From Vibrio sp. B1FLJ16 (GTDB taxonomy: Bacteria; Pseudomonadota; Gammaproteobacteria; Enterobacterales; Vibrionaceae): 64,000 nucleotides of DNA. The notes under the pieces were generated by a model that saw only the letters and a list, made by a program, of their open reading frames with translations, had not been told where the DNA came from and made no database searches. How positions within the stretch are numbered: the first letter of the stretch is position 1; every line of letters starts with the position of its first letter. Location of the stretch: the NCBI RefSeq assembly GCF_905175385.1, contig NZ_HG992750.1, forward strand, positions 1,178,001-1,242,000, given 5' to 3'. This document shows positions 57,701 to 64,000 of this stretch, piece after piece. The translations under genes and the position numbers were made by a program.

Positions 57701-59014
57701 GAAACTCAAATCAGGTTTCTGTGAAACCGCCGCTATAACGGTATCAAACGCTTCAGTAAAGAACTCACCTGTTGGTTTCGGACTGCGACGCCCTGATGAA
57801 TCCGCAGCACCAAGTGCCATCCGCTCTAACCGAATCGCACTGACACGTCCGCTTTCATCGGCAATATTCTCAGCAGGATTGGTCAGGAAATGGAACTTAA
57901 CGCCTTCGTGTTCAGCTTCAACAATTTCATAATCTTCAGCTGGCATTTCCTCGCGGGTGCGGCGGTAAATCAAGGTAGTATCAGCGCCAGCACGACGAGC
58001 GGTACGGGCACAGTCGATAGCCGTATTACCACCACCGATAACCGCGACTTTTTTACCTGTTACATACTGCTGCTCAGTAACGTAATCCTTCAGATAATCT
58101 ACTCCCAGATAACAGCCGTCTAATTCGCTGCCCGGGTAGGCCATCTCAACCGCTTTCGATGCACCGACCGCCAGACAGACTGCGTCATACTCTTCACTCA
58201 ATTGAGATAGCGTGAAATCCACTCCAAGCTCTTGATTGGTCTTTACCTGCATGCCGTTGCGGCTCATCAGCTCGATCTCTTTATCCAGAATATCTTTTGG
58301 TAAGCGATACTCAGGGATACCGTAGCGCAACCATCCACCTGCTTTCGGCATCGACTCGAACACCGTAACGTCATAACCTTCATTGGATAAGTAGTAACCC
58401 GCGGTTAAGCCTCCTGGCCCACCTCCAACAATAGCAATGGTCCGGTTTTTGGCTGGTTTCTTCTCCGGAACATAAGCATCATAAGCGGCTAAATCCACAT
58501 CGGCGGCATGACGCTTCAACTGACGAATCGCGATCGGCTCATCCACTAAGGAGCGGCGGCATTCACTTTCACAGAATGCCGGACACACTCGCCCAATCGA
58601 CAACGGCATTGGTAATGTACGTTTGATCACCTCAATCGCTTTCTGATGATCGTTTTGCGAAATGTGATAAAGGTAAGACTGAATATCGACACCTGCCGGA
58701 CATGCCGTTTTGCACGGGGCTTCACAGTCAGCGTAATGATCCATCATAATTCGGTTCAGGGCTTTTCTGCGGTGTTCACTAAGTGATTCTGACTGCGTGA
58801 CCACATTTAAGCCGCGATAGACTTCCAACTCACACGCGCGCTTTGTACCGCCGCTTTCTACCTCGACGACACATAAATCACACGGAATTTTTTCACTATT
58901 TTTATTCATTCCGCAAAGTGAAGGGATCTCTACCCCACACACTTTTGCTGCTTCAAGAAGAGTGAGTCCTTCCTCTACGATGCGATATTTCCCGTCGATG
59001 ACAATCTCAATCAT
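54746..59014 (-). CDS. Formate dehydrogenase alpha subunit fused to a GltD-like flavoprotein
   Basis: A 1,422-aa fusion. Residues 1-75: 2Fe-2S domain (Cys34, 45, 48, 61). Residues 85-170: GltD-type Fe-S helical domain. Residues 190-505: FAD (AIVGGGPGGLTAGYYLS) and NAD(P) (KVAVIGGGNTAIDCARTARR) domains. Residues 635-715: two 4Fe-4S clusters (Cys640/643/646/650 and 699/702/705/709). From 733: molybdopterin domain with a 4Fe-4S site (CTYCGVGC). Cys862 in DHCARLCH stands where E. coli FdhF has selenocysteine, so it is a Cys-type enzyme. It probably oxidises formate and passes electrons to NAD(P). It stands alone; maturation genes are elsewhere. Confidence 0.92.
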   Translation of the reverse strand: MIEIVIDGKYRIVEEGLTLLEAAKVCGVEIPSLCGMNKNSEKIPCDLCVVEVESGGTKRACELEVYRGLNVVTQSESLSEHRRKALNRIMMDHYADCEAPCKTACPAGVDIQSYLYHISQNDHQKAIEVIKRTLPMPLSIGRVCPAFCESECRRSLVDEPIAIRQLKRHAADVDLAAYDAYVPEKKPAKNRTIAIVGGGPGGLTAGYYLSNEGYDVTVFESMPKAGGWLRYGIPEYRLPKDILDKEIELMSRNGMQVKTNQELGVDFTLSQLSEEYDAVCLAVGASKAVEMAYPGSELDGCYLGVDYLKDYVTEQQYVTGKKVAVIGGGNTAIDCARTARRAGADTTLIYRRTREEMPAEDYEIVEAEHEGVKFHFLTNPAENIADESGRVSAIRLERMALGAADSSGRRSPKPTGEFFTEAFDTVIAAVSQKPDLSFLENDDLEIPITRWNTSESDAQTMHTGTGNIFSIGDFRRGPATAVEAVGDGRVAAKAIDLFLNGDMADMPKPAFNSRKEQKLAQVDPLHFENIQKVARSIMPELTPEQREQSFAEVELGFDNEEAMKEAARCLECGCQASTDCALRDYSTEYRAEQKFDGSLKVNVSDVLEHHHWLDLRAKDHRHKYQVDRSSEFIEFDANRCISCGQCIQACREQAVHGVLSFVSDTNGRPALRPDDRPRFRFDEKGDKCGGSILMGDSKCVQCGACVQACPTGAMVDSRDRSQGRTEDLKAVDTICTYCGVGCKLTMFVDQAENKVRYVKGADSPVNQGMLCVKGRFGFDFISSDERLTTPLIRKDGWLQPASWDEAIQLVASKLSSIKQGFGGNALAGLSSAKTTNEDNYAFQKFIRRELGTNNVDHCARLCHASTVTGLEASLGSGAMTNDIPSIKHSDVIFIIGSDTTSAHPIIASHIKQAIRHHGARLVVADPKRVDMVDHAELYLAHRPGTDVMLLNGVMQQIIKNGWYDQEYVEERVDGFDTLLQEVMSPAYHLDKVELVTGVKADDIFAMARMIGTAKRTAVYYSMGITQHTTGHDNVRSIANLQLLCGNIGIEGGGINPLRGQSNVQGSCDMGALPNCYPGYQKVYNPMVRQKFSIEWNASDLPAEPGLTLTEMIDSACKREIRGMYIMGENPVLSDPNQAHVINGLEYLDFLVVQDIFLTETAQYADVVLPSCSFAEKSGHFTNTERRVQRVNAVVSAPGEAKEDWWIIQELANAMGSDWNYRCVSEITNEIARVTPQYAGLRWDTITPNGVQWPSNKNNPNGTRIMHQTQFTRGKGQMVGIPFRYAAELPDEEYPLVLTTGRVLEQFHTGTMTRKTKGLDNLAGPRAMISVEDAEELKITNGQRLKISTRRGCIEIDAFVTKRMQKGVVFIPFHFVESPVNRLTTTATDPHAKIPEFKVAAVKVEVSELATETEKAAERTHNI

Positions 59015-59128
59015 ATGCTACCCGAGGCGAGTGAATAAACCTTACATATAACAAGGATAAGACTTGGGGGAATAAGTTCTTGTGACTAATTACTCACTAA
59101 ATACATATTTATCGATAAATATTAACTA

Positions 59129-59159
59129 TTGACCTTACCCTAAGGGTAACCTTTACTAT
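59129..59159 (+). promoter_or_regulatory. CueR-type copper-responsive promoter
   Basis: TTGACC and TACTAT are separated by 19 bp, the long spacing typical of MerR-family targets. The spacer holds an inverted repeat (ACCTTACCCTAAGGGTAACC), close to the ACCTTCC...GGAAGGT layout of E. coli copA. It lies 45 bp before the ATG of the copper-cluster gene at 59205. Confidence 0.75.
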
Positions 59160-59204
59160 TCAAAGGTTATTTTAATTCATGTACTCATTGCTTCAGGAAA
59201 CAGT

Positions 59205-59609
59205 ATGCGTCTCAAACCATTGCATACAATATGGCTAACGTTAATGACAACGCTGATACTGTTAGTATCTGGCGTGGTTAACAGTGCGCCATTGATGAGC
59301 CTGAAAATGATGCAAAGTAACGCAGCTGTTTCTTCGGATACGGTAGCAAACACCAATGAGCATTGTGGTTCCCACAATATGGAAATGAGCATGTCTCTGC
59401 CCTCAACATCTTCAGAGATGGATTGCTCAGACGGTTCAGGTGGTATGGTTCATAACTGCTGTACCACCGCCTGTTCATTTGTTTTTGTTCCCCTGCCCGT
59501 TCCAGCCGACCAACCTCACCCACTAGCTAATCGTGCCAGCATCAGTTTAGAAACAACTGATCCCGTGGTACAAATTAGTCACAGCCTCTATCGGCCTCCC
59601 ATCGCTTAA
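59205..59609 (+). CDS. Exported Met/His/Cys-rich protein at the head of the cus cluster
   Basis: A 134-aa protein with a signal peptide (about residues 1-28, ending VNSA) and a mature part rich in Met, His and Cys (EHCGSHNMEMSMSLPS; EMDCSDGSGGMVHNCCTTAC). Such residues bind Cu(I), which fits its place directly after a CueR-type promoter and ahead of the CusCBA genes. Resembles DUF2946-type small proteins of copper loci in layout. Role as a copper chaperone or sponge is inferred. Confidence 0.7.
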   Translation: MRLKPLHTIWLTLMTTLILLVSGVVNSAPLMSLKMMQSNAAVSSDTVANTNEHCGSHNMEMSMSLPSTSSEMDCSDGSGGMVHNCCTTACSFVFVPLPVPADQPHPLANRASISLETTDPVVQISHSLYRPPIA

Positions 59610-59665
59610 TCCATTCAGAGCATTCGACCCTGCTTTCTGTTCTAGACGCTACTGAACTGAGCAGG

Positions 59666-59716
59666 TTGTTTAATTGCGCCTGACTTTTACGCTACTTGTT
59701 TAACTGCGTCCTACTT
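59666..59716 (+). repeat. Imperfect 21-bp direct repeat
   Basis: TTGTTTAATTGCGCCTGACT... at 59666-59686 recurs as TTGTTTAACTGCGTCCTACT... at 59696-59716 with 17 of 21 positions equal, at a 30-bp period, in the 238-bp gap before the CusC gene. Meaning unknown. Confidence 0.5.
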
Positions 59717-59847
59717 GCGCGCACGCTGTTTACTTTTGTATGAACAAGCAAACCAAATGAGGCGTTTATAAGTCCGGCATCGACCAAAGCTCGTACCGAT
59801 ACGCAACAACCTGTGTTTCCGTACAAGCAAATCTGGTCTCAATTTGG

Positions 59848-61246
59848 ATGAAAACGATGGAACTCAACCTAAATCACTTAGTGACCGCGATGTGTTTACT
59901 AACACTGGCTGCCGTACCTGCGTTCAATGTCATGGCCAACGTGCCGTCAACGGTTTCAGCAAATCAGGCTGTAACGCAGTCGACACAGGAACTGGCCAAC
60001 CTAATCAGCCTTGCACTAAGCAACGATGGAAGCCGCAGGCAGTTCTATGGGCAATCTGAAGCCATGCGCGAAACGGGCGTCGCAAACGCAACCCTCATGG
60101 ACCCGAAATTAAAAGTCGGAGTTGGTGGCCTGCCCGTCGACAGCTTTAAGTTCGACGAAGACCCGATGACCAACATCTCCGTCGGCCTGATGCAGCAGTT
60201 CGAGCGCGGCTCAACCCTTGAGCTTCAACAAAAAAAAAGCCAATCAACAAGCTGATGGCTTGTCTTTACAGGTACACGCCCGAGAGCTGGATGTGGCCAA
60301 CAGCATCACTCAGCTCTGGCTAGAGCTTGGCTACCAGCAAAAAGCCGAACATATCATGCTGGAAAATCGTCGATTGATGAAGGAGATGGAAAACTTCATC
60401 CAGACAAATTATTCCATCGGTAAAAGCGAAGCCCAGGATCTGCTTAACGCGCAGCTTCAAGTCAGTAAGCTGGATGAGAAGCTACAAGCCAACTCCCAAA
60501 TGCAGCGACGTTTAACTGCCCAGCTTTCCGAATGGCTCGGTTCAGACTGGCTTATCAGCACGTCACAGCAAGATCGTTCGCGACTTTCAGCCAGTAACCA
60601 ACTTAAATGGGATTTACTGAATCAGAAACTCTCTACCGGCACAGACACGACTAAACACTATCAACAGCTGAACGAGCATCCGATGGTGAAAATGGCAGAC
60701 GTCAGTATTTCTACCAATGAAACCCAGGTAGAAATTGCCGAGCAGGCTTACATACCTCAGTTTGGGGTAGAAGTGGCTTATGCCTACCGTCAGTCAGACA
60801 ACATGAGAGGAGAACCCGCTTCAGATTTAGTTAGCGCGTATTTAACGATGGACATCCCTCTGTTCACCGGCAACCGCCAGGATAAAAACCTCGCTGCCGC
60901 TCAATACCAGGTTGGCGCAGCACGTTCACAGAAAGATACGTTACTCACCCAAATGAATGCCAAAGTGAACACACTCCTAGTTGACAGAGCCAACCTAACT
61001 CAACGCCTGGAGCGTTATCAATCCACTCTGCTTCCTCAGGTAAATGCCCGCATTCGCGCAGTAGAGCGTGGTTATCAGAACAATACCGCGCAGTTTAACG
61101 ACGTGATCATGGCCAGTACTGATGAACTGGCTTTACGGCTTGAGCAGCAGCGCCTCATCACTGATTTAAATATCGTCAGCAGCAACTTAGCCGCATTACT
61201 CGGCGGCTTTGAGTATCAGGTATCAGCACCGGAATTAAGGAAGTAA
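59848..61246 (+). pseudogene. cusC: CusC-like outer-membrane efflux protein, frameshifted at a poly-A tract
   Basis: TolC-family protein of about 465 residues if restored. Residues 1-31 are a signal peptide (MAN cleavage). The first frame ends shortly after LELQQKKSQSTS at 60255; the continuation KKANQQADGLSLQVHARELD is in another frame to 61246, with the helical TolC repeats (LDVANSITQLWLELGYQQ; SAYLTMDIPLFTGNRQDKN). The shift is at an A9 run (60230-60238), one A more than needed. Either polymerase slippage, a sequencing error, or a phase-variable switch. Adjacent CusB and CusA are intact. Confidence 0.88.
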
Positions 61247-61249
61247 ATA

Positions 61250-62965
61250 ATGAACTCGAGTTCTATCAAAATCGCAACTATCGCTTTACTGGTGGGTGGT
61301 GCTTTAGGGTTTTGCATCAGCCACTTTAATTCCGGAATGAGTCACGAACTGAATGCGGCTGAAAGCAGCGCTTCGAACAGTTCAAACGATCCGCTCTACT
61401 GGGTCGCGCCAATGGACCCGAACTACAAACGAGACAAACCGGGTAAATCGCCGATGGGGATGGACTTGATCCCCGTATACGCTGAAGACCTCGCAGGCGA
61501 AGCCGACAAACCAGGTACGGTCAAAATCGATCCTTCTGTAGAGAACAATCTCGGGGTAAAAACCGCGCAAGTGTCATTAGAGAAGTTATCTCCGCGTATT
61601 GAAACGGTCGGTTATATCGCCTTCGATGAAAGTCAGTTATGGCAAACCAACGTGCGAGTTGCAGGCTGGGTGGAAAAACTTCACATCAATGCTGTGGGTG
61701 AAAAAGTCCAAAAAGGCAATGTCCTGTTTACACTCTACTCACCAGAACTGGTGAAAGCACAGGAAGAACTGCTCAATGCGTATCGTACGGGCCGGAGCGG
61801 TTTAGTTAAAGGGGCAACCGAGCGATTGGTCACGCTCGGTGTGGATCGTTCTCAAATCGATGCTATCAAGAAACGCGGTAAAGCATCCCAAACCATCGAG
61901 ATTAAAGCACCGGAAGACGGAATCATCGCCAGCTTAAATGTGCGCGAAGGCGGTTATTTATCACCAGCGCAAGCCGTTATCAGTGCCGGTCCGTTAGAAA
62001 ATGTCTGGGTAGATGCTGAAGTTTTTGAGCGTCAGGCACACTGGATGAAAGCTGACAGCGACGCGACGATGACATTAGACGCCATTCCGGGTAAATCGTG
62101 GCAAGGTAACGTGGATTACGTCTATCCGATTCTTGATCCTAAAACCCGGACTCTGCGCGTTCGTCTCAAATTTCCTAACCCGAACGGCGAGCTTAAGCCG
62201 AACATGTTTGCCAACATCACACTGCAACCCGTGAGTGAAACCGCCGTGCTGACCATTCCGAGAGCCTCCGTTATCCGATCAGGTGGTATGACCCGCGTTG
62301 TATTGGCTGAAGGTGATGGAAAGTACCGCTCAACCCGAATTGAAGTGGGACGCGAAGCCGATGACAGAACAGAAGTCTTAGAAGGCCTCAGCCAGGGCGA
62401 CCGAATCGTCACCTCCGCTCACTTCATGCTGGATTCAGAATCCAGCCAGACGGCCGATCTCTCCCGAATCTCTGCACCGCAAGAGCCAACAGCGGTCACC
62501 GCCTGGGCGAAGGGTGAAATTACTGATGTGATGAAAGACCATCGTATGCTGACCATAAACCACCAGCCCGTACCAGAATGGGACTGGCCGGGAATGGTGA
62601 TGAATTTTACCTTCGCTGATGGTGTTGAACTGGGCGATTTACAAAAAGGTCAAATGATCGAATTCGAAATGAAAAAAACCGAATCTGGTCAGTACGAAAT
62701 TATTGATGACAAAGCAGATGGCAGCGTCGTTGCTTCAGACATGTGGTTAACCGGTGACGTCAGTATGCTGATGGCAGATTTTGGCATGATCACACTAAAC
62801 CACATGCCAGTTGCCGAGTGGAATTGGGATGCAGGGGAAATGAACTTTACGGTGGGTGACGAAGTCAATCTGTCTGGTTTTACAGAGGGGCAGAAAGTTC
62901 GGTTTCTGATCGAAAAGCAAGGCTCTGACTACCTTCTAAAACAACTAGAAGCGGCTGAGGACTAA
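61250..62965 (+). CDS. cusB: CusB-like copper/silver efflux adaptor with two C-terminal CusF domains
   Basis: A 571-aa periplasmic adaptor. N-terminal membrane anchor (about residues 6-22); heavy-metal-binding YHS-like domain at 50-77 ([20 protein letters not shown]); lipoyl, barrel and membrane-proximal domains of CusB to about 400. Two CusF modules follow: 418-488 with His438, Trp446, Met449 and Met451, matching CusF His36/Trp44/Met47/Met49, and 499-571 with His518, Trp526 and Met531 but Gly529 in place of the first Met. A separate CusF gene is therefore unnecessary. It starts 3 bp after cusC. Confidence 0.92.
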   Translation: MNSSSIKIATIALLVGGALGFCISHFNSGMSHELNAAESSASNSSNDPLYWVAPMDPNYKRDKPGKSPMGMDLIPVYAEDLAGEADKPGTVKIDPSVENNLGVKTAQVSLEKLSPRIETVGYIAFDESQLWQTNVRVAGWVEKLHINAVGEKVQKGNVLFTLYSPELVKAQEELLNAYRTGRSGLVKGATERLVTLGVDRSQIDAIKKRGKASQTIEIKAPEDGIIASLNVREGGYLSPAQAVISAGPLENVWVDAEVFERQAHWMKADSDATMTLDAIPGKSWQGNVDYVYPILDPKTRTLRVRLKFPNPNGELKPNMFANITLQPVSETAVLTIPRASVIRSGGMTRVVLAEGDGKYRSTRIEVGREADDRTEVLEGLSQGDRIVTSAHFMLDSESSQTADLSRISAPQEPTAVTAWAKGEITDVMKDHRMLTINHQPVPEWDWPGMVMNFTFADGVELGDLQKGQMIEFEMKKTESGQYEIIDDKADGSVVASDMWLTGDVSMLMADFGMITLNHMPVAEWNWDAGEMNFTVGDEVNLSGFTEGQKVRFLIEKQGSDYLLKQLEAAED

Positions 62966-62967
62966 CT

Positions 62968-64000
62968 ATGATTGGAGCAATTATTCGTTGGTCAATCAAT
63001 AACCGTTTCATGGTATTGATAGCCACATTAGTCATCGTAGTGTCCGGATTATACAGCGTTAAAAATACCCCTGTGGATGCGATTCCTGACCTGTCTGACG
63101 TACAGGTAATCATCAAAACCAGCTATCCGGGTCAGGCACCGCAAGTGGTTGAGGATCAGGTAACCTATCCCTTAACGACAGCAATGCTGGCCGTTCCCGG
63201 AGCTGAAACGGTACGCGGTTACTCATTCTTCGGAGACTCGTACGTTTATATCATTTTCAACGATGATACTGACATGTACTGGGCAAGATCGCGGGTTTTG
63301 GAATACCTGAGTCAGGTTGCGCCCAAATTACCACCAAGTGCAAAACCGACCTTAGGTCCAGATGCAACGGGTGTGGGCTGGGTTTACAGTTACGTATTGC
63401 AAGACAAAACAGGTCAACACGATCTCGCAGAACTTCGCAGCTATCAGGATTGGTTCCTAAAGTATGAGCTGCAAACTGTCGATGGTGTATCTGAGGTAGC
63501 GACGGTTGGCGGCATGGTGAAGCAATACCAGATCCAGATCGATCCGGCTAAGTTACGTGCCTACAACCTCACTTTACAGCAAGTGAACATGGCTATTCAG
63601 AACGGCAACCAAGAAACGGGCGCATCCGTGGTGGAAGTTGCCGAAGCGGAACACATGGTTCGTACTACGGGTTACTTAACCAGTATCGAAGACATTGAAT
63701 CACTGCCGCTGAAAGTCACCGACAAAGGCACACCTTTGTTGTTGGGTGACATTGCCGACATCAACCTAGGGCCACAAATGCGTCGTGGTATCTCTGAGCT
63801 CAATGGCGAAGGAGAAGCCGTCGGTGGCGTGATCGTGATGCGATTCGGTGAGAACGCAAGTGAAGTGATCAGCAACGTCAAAGATAAGCTCAACGACCTG
63901 AAACGGAGTCTCCCTGATGGTGTAGAAATCGTTCCGACGTACGACCGCTCAACATTGATTGATGCCGCGGTTGAAAACCTCTGGAAGAAACTGGCGGAGG
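62968..64000 (+). CDS. cusA: CusA-like RND heavy-metal efflux pump (5' part)
   Basis: The first 344 codons of an HME-type RND transporter are visible, cut by the window edge. It starts [20 protein letters not shown] 2 bp after cusB, with the periplasmic porter segments [20 protein letters not shown] and [20 protein letters not shown] characteristic of CusA/CzcA. It pumps Cu(I)/Ag(I) with CusB and CusC in the family model. The Met ligands of the central domain lie outside the window. Confidence 0.93.
   Translation, partial: MIGAIIRWSINNRFMVLIATLVIVVSGLYSVKNTPVDAIPDLSDVQVIIKTSYPGQAPQVVEDQVTYPLTTAMLAVPGAETVRGYSFFGDSYVYIIFNDDTDMYWARSRVLEYLSQVAPKLPPSAKPTLGPDATGVGWVYSYVLQDKTGQHDLAELRSYQDWFLKYELQTVDGVSEVATVGGMVKQYQIQIDPAKLRAYNLTLQQVNMAIQNGNQETGASVVEVAEAEHMVRTTGYLTSIEDIESLPLKVTDKGTPLLLGDIADINLGPQMRRGISELNGEGEAVGGVIVMRFGENASEVISNVKDKLNDLKRSLPDGVEIVPTYDRSTLIDAAVENLWKKLAE

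Overview
The window reads as a stretch of a Vibrio-type marine gammaproteobacterium, probably the second chromosome (inference). The basis is the gene set: a BetIBA choline/betaine cluster, a LiuR-controlled branched-chain amino acid degradation locus, a ShyA-like M23 endopeptidase, two chemoreceptors with sigma-28-like promoters, a DgcN/DgcA D-glutamate cluster and a CusCBA-like copper efflux cluster. I saw no rRNA, tRNA, CRISPR array, insertion sequence or prophage.

Layout. 1-4,023 (minus): betI-betB-betA and the start of a choline-binding ABC protein; betA carries an apparent 1-base deletion. 4,544-12,231 (minus): seven enzymes for valine and isoleucine breakdown (thiolase, mmsA, acyl-CoA dehydrogenase, enoyl-CoA hydratase, 3-hydroxyisobutyryl-CoA hydrolase, mmsB, SDR). 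12,441-19,598 (plus): liuR and the leucine pathway liuABCDE, divergent from the former across a promoter region with LiuR-like palindromes. 20,051-20,917: a PEP-CTERM surface protein behind a textbook sigma-54 promoter. 21,189-25,664 (minus): MarR/FUSC efflux pair, DUF1801 protein, APH-family kinase and a HExxH lipoprotein. 26,140-28,397: RimK ATP-grasp ligase and a tandem universal stress protein. 28,445-34,008: D-glutamate module (dgcA broken by a frameshift, dgcN, two ABC permeases, a binding protein) with a divergent LysR regulator. 34,087-40,421: small proteins, ShyA-like endopeptidase, GFA enzyme, YoaK and YjiH membrane proteins. 40,827-49,198: two chemoreceptors, two related His/Pro-rich secreted proteins, an aromatic amino acid permease with a TyrR-like box, an XRE regulator and YajD. 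49,426-53,918: ArsR-like regulator, a PhzF gene with an internal stop, and a three-gene lipidated HlyD/ABC exporter. 54,746-59,014: a 1,422-residue fusion of a GltD-like flavoprotein and a Cys-type formate dehydrogenase. 59,129-64,000: a CueR-type promoter, a Met/His/Cys-rich exported protein, CusC (frameshifted at A9), a CusB with two C-terminal CusF domains, and the start of CusA.

How the genes work together. Most of the window is nutrient scavenging and stress handling: osmoprotectant synthesis from choline, complete post-BCKDH branched-chain amino acid catabolism, D-glutamate salvage, aromatic amino acid uptake, chemotaxis and copper export. Three genes are broken by single-base indels and one by an in-frame stop. 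Two of the indels lack the same T after the same heptamer on the plus strand and the third is in an A9 run, so sequencing error must be excluded before these are called pseudogenes.
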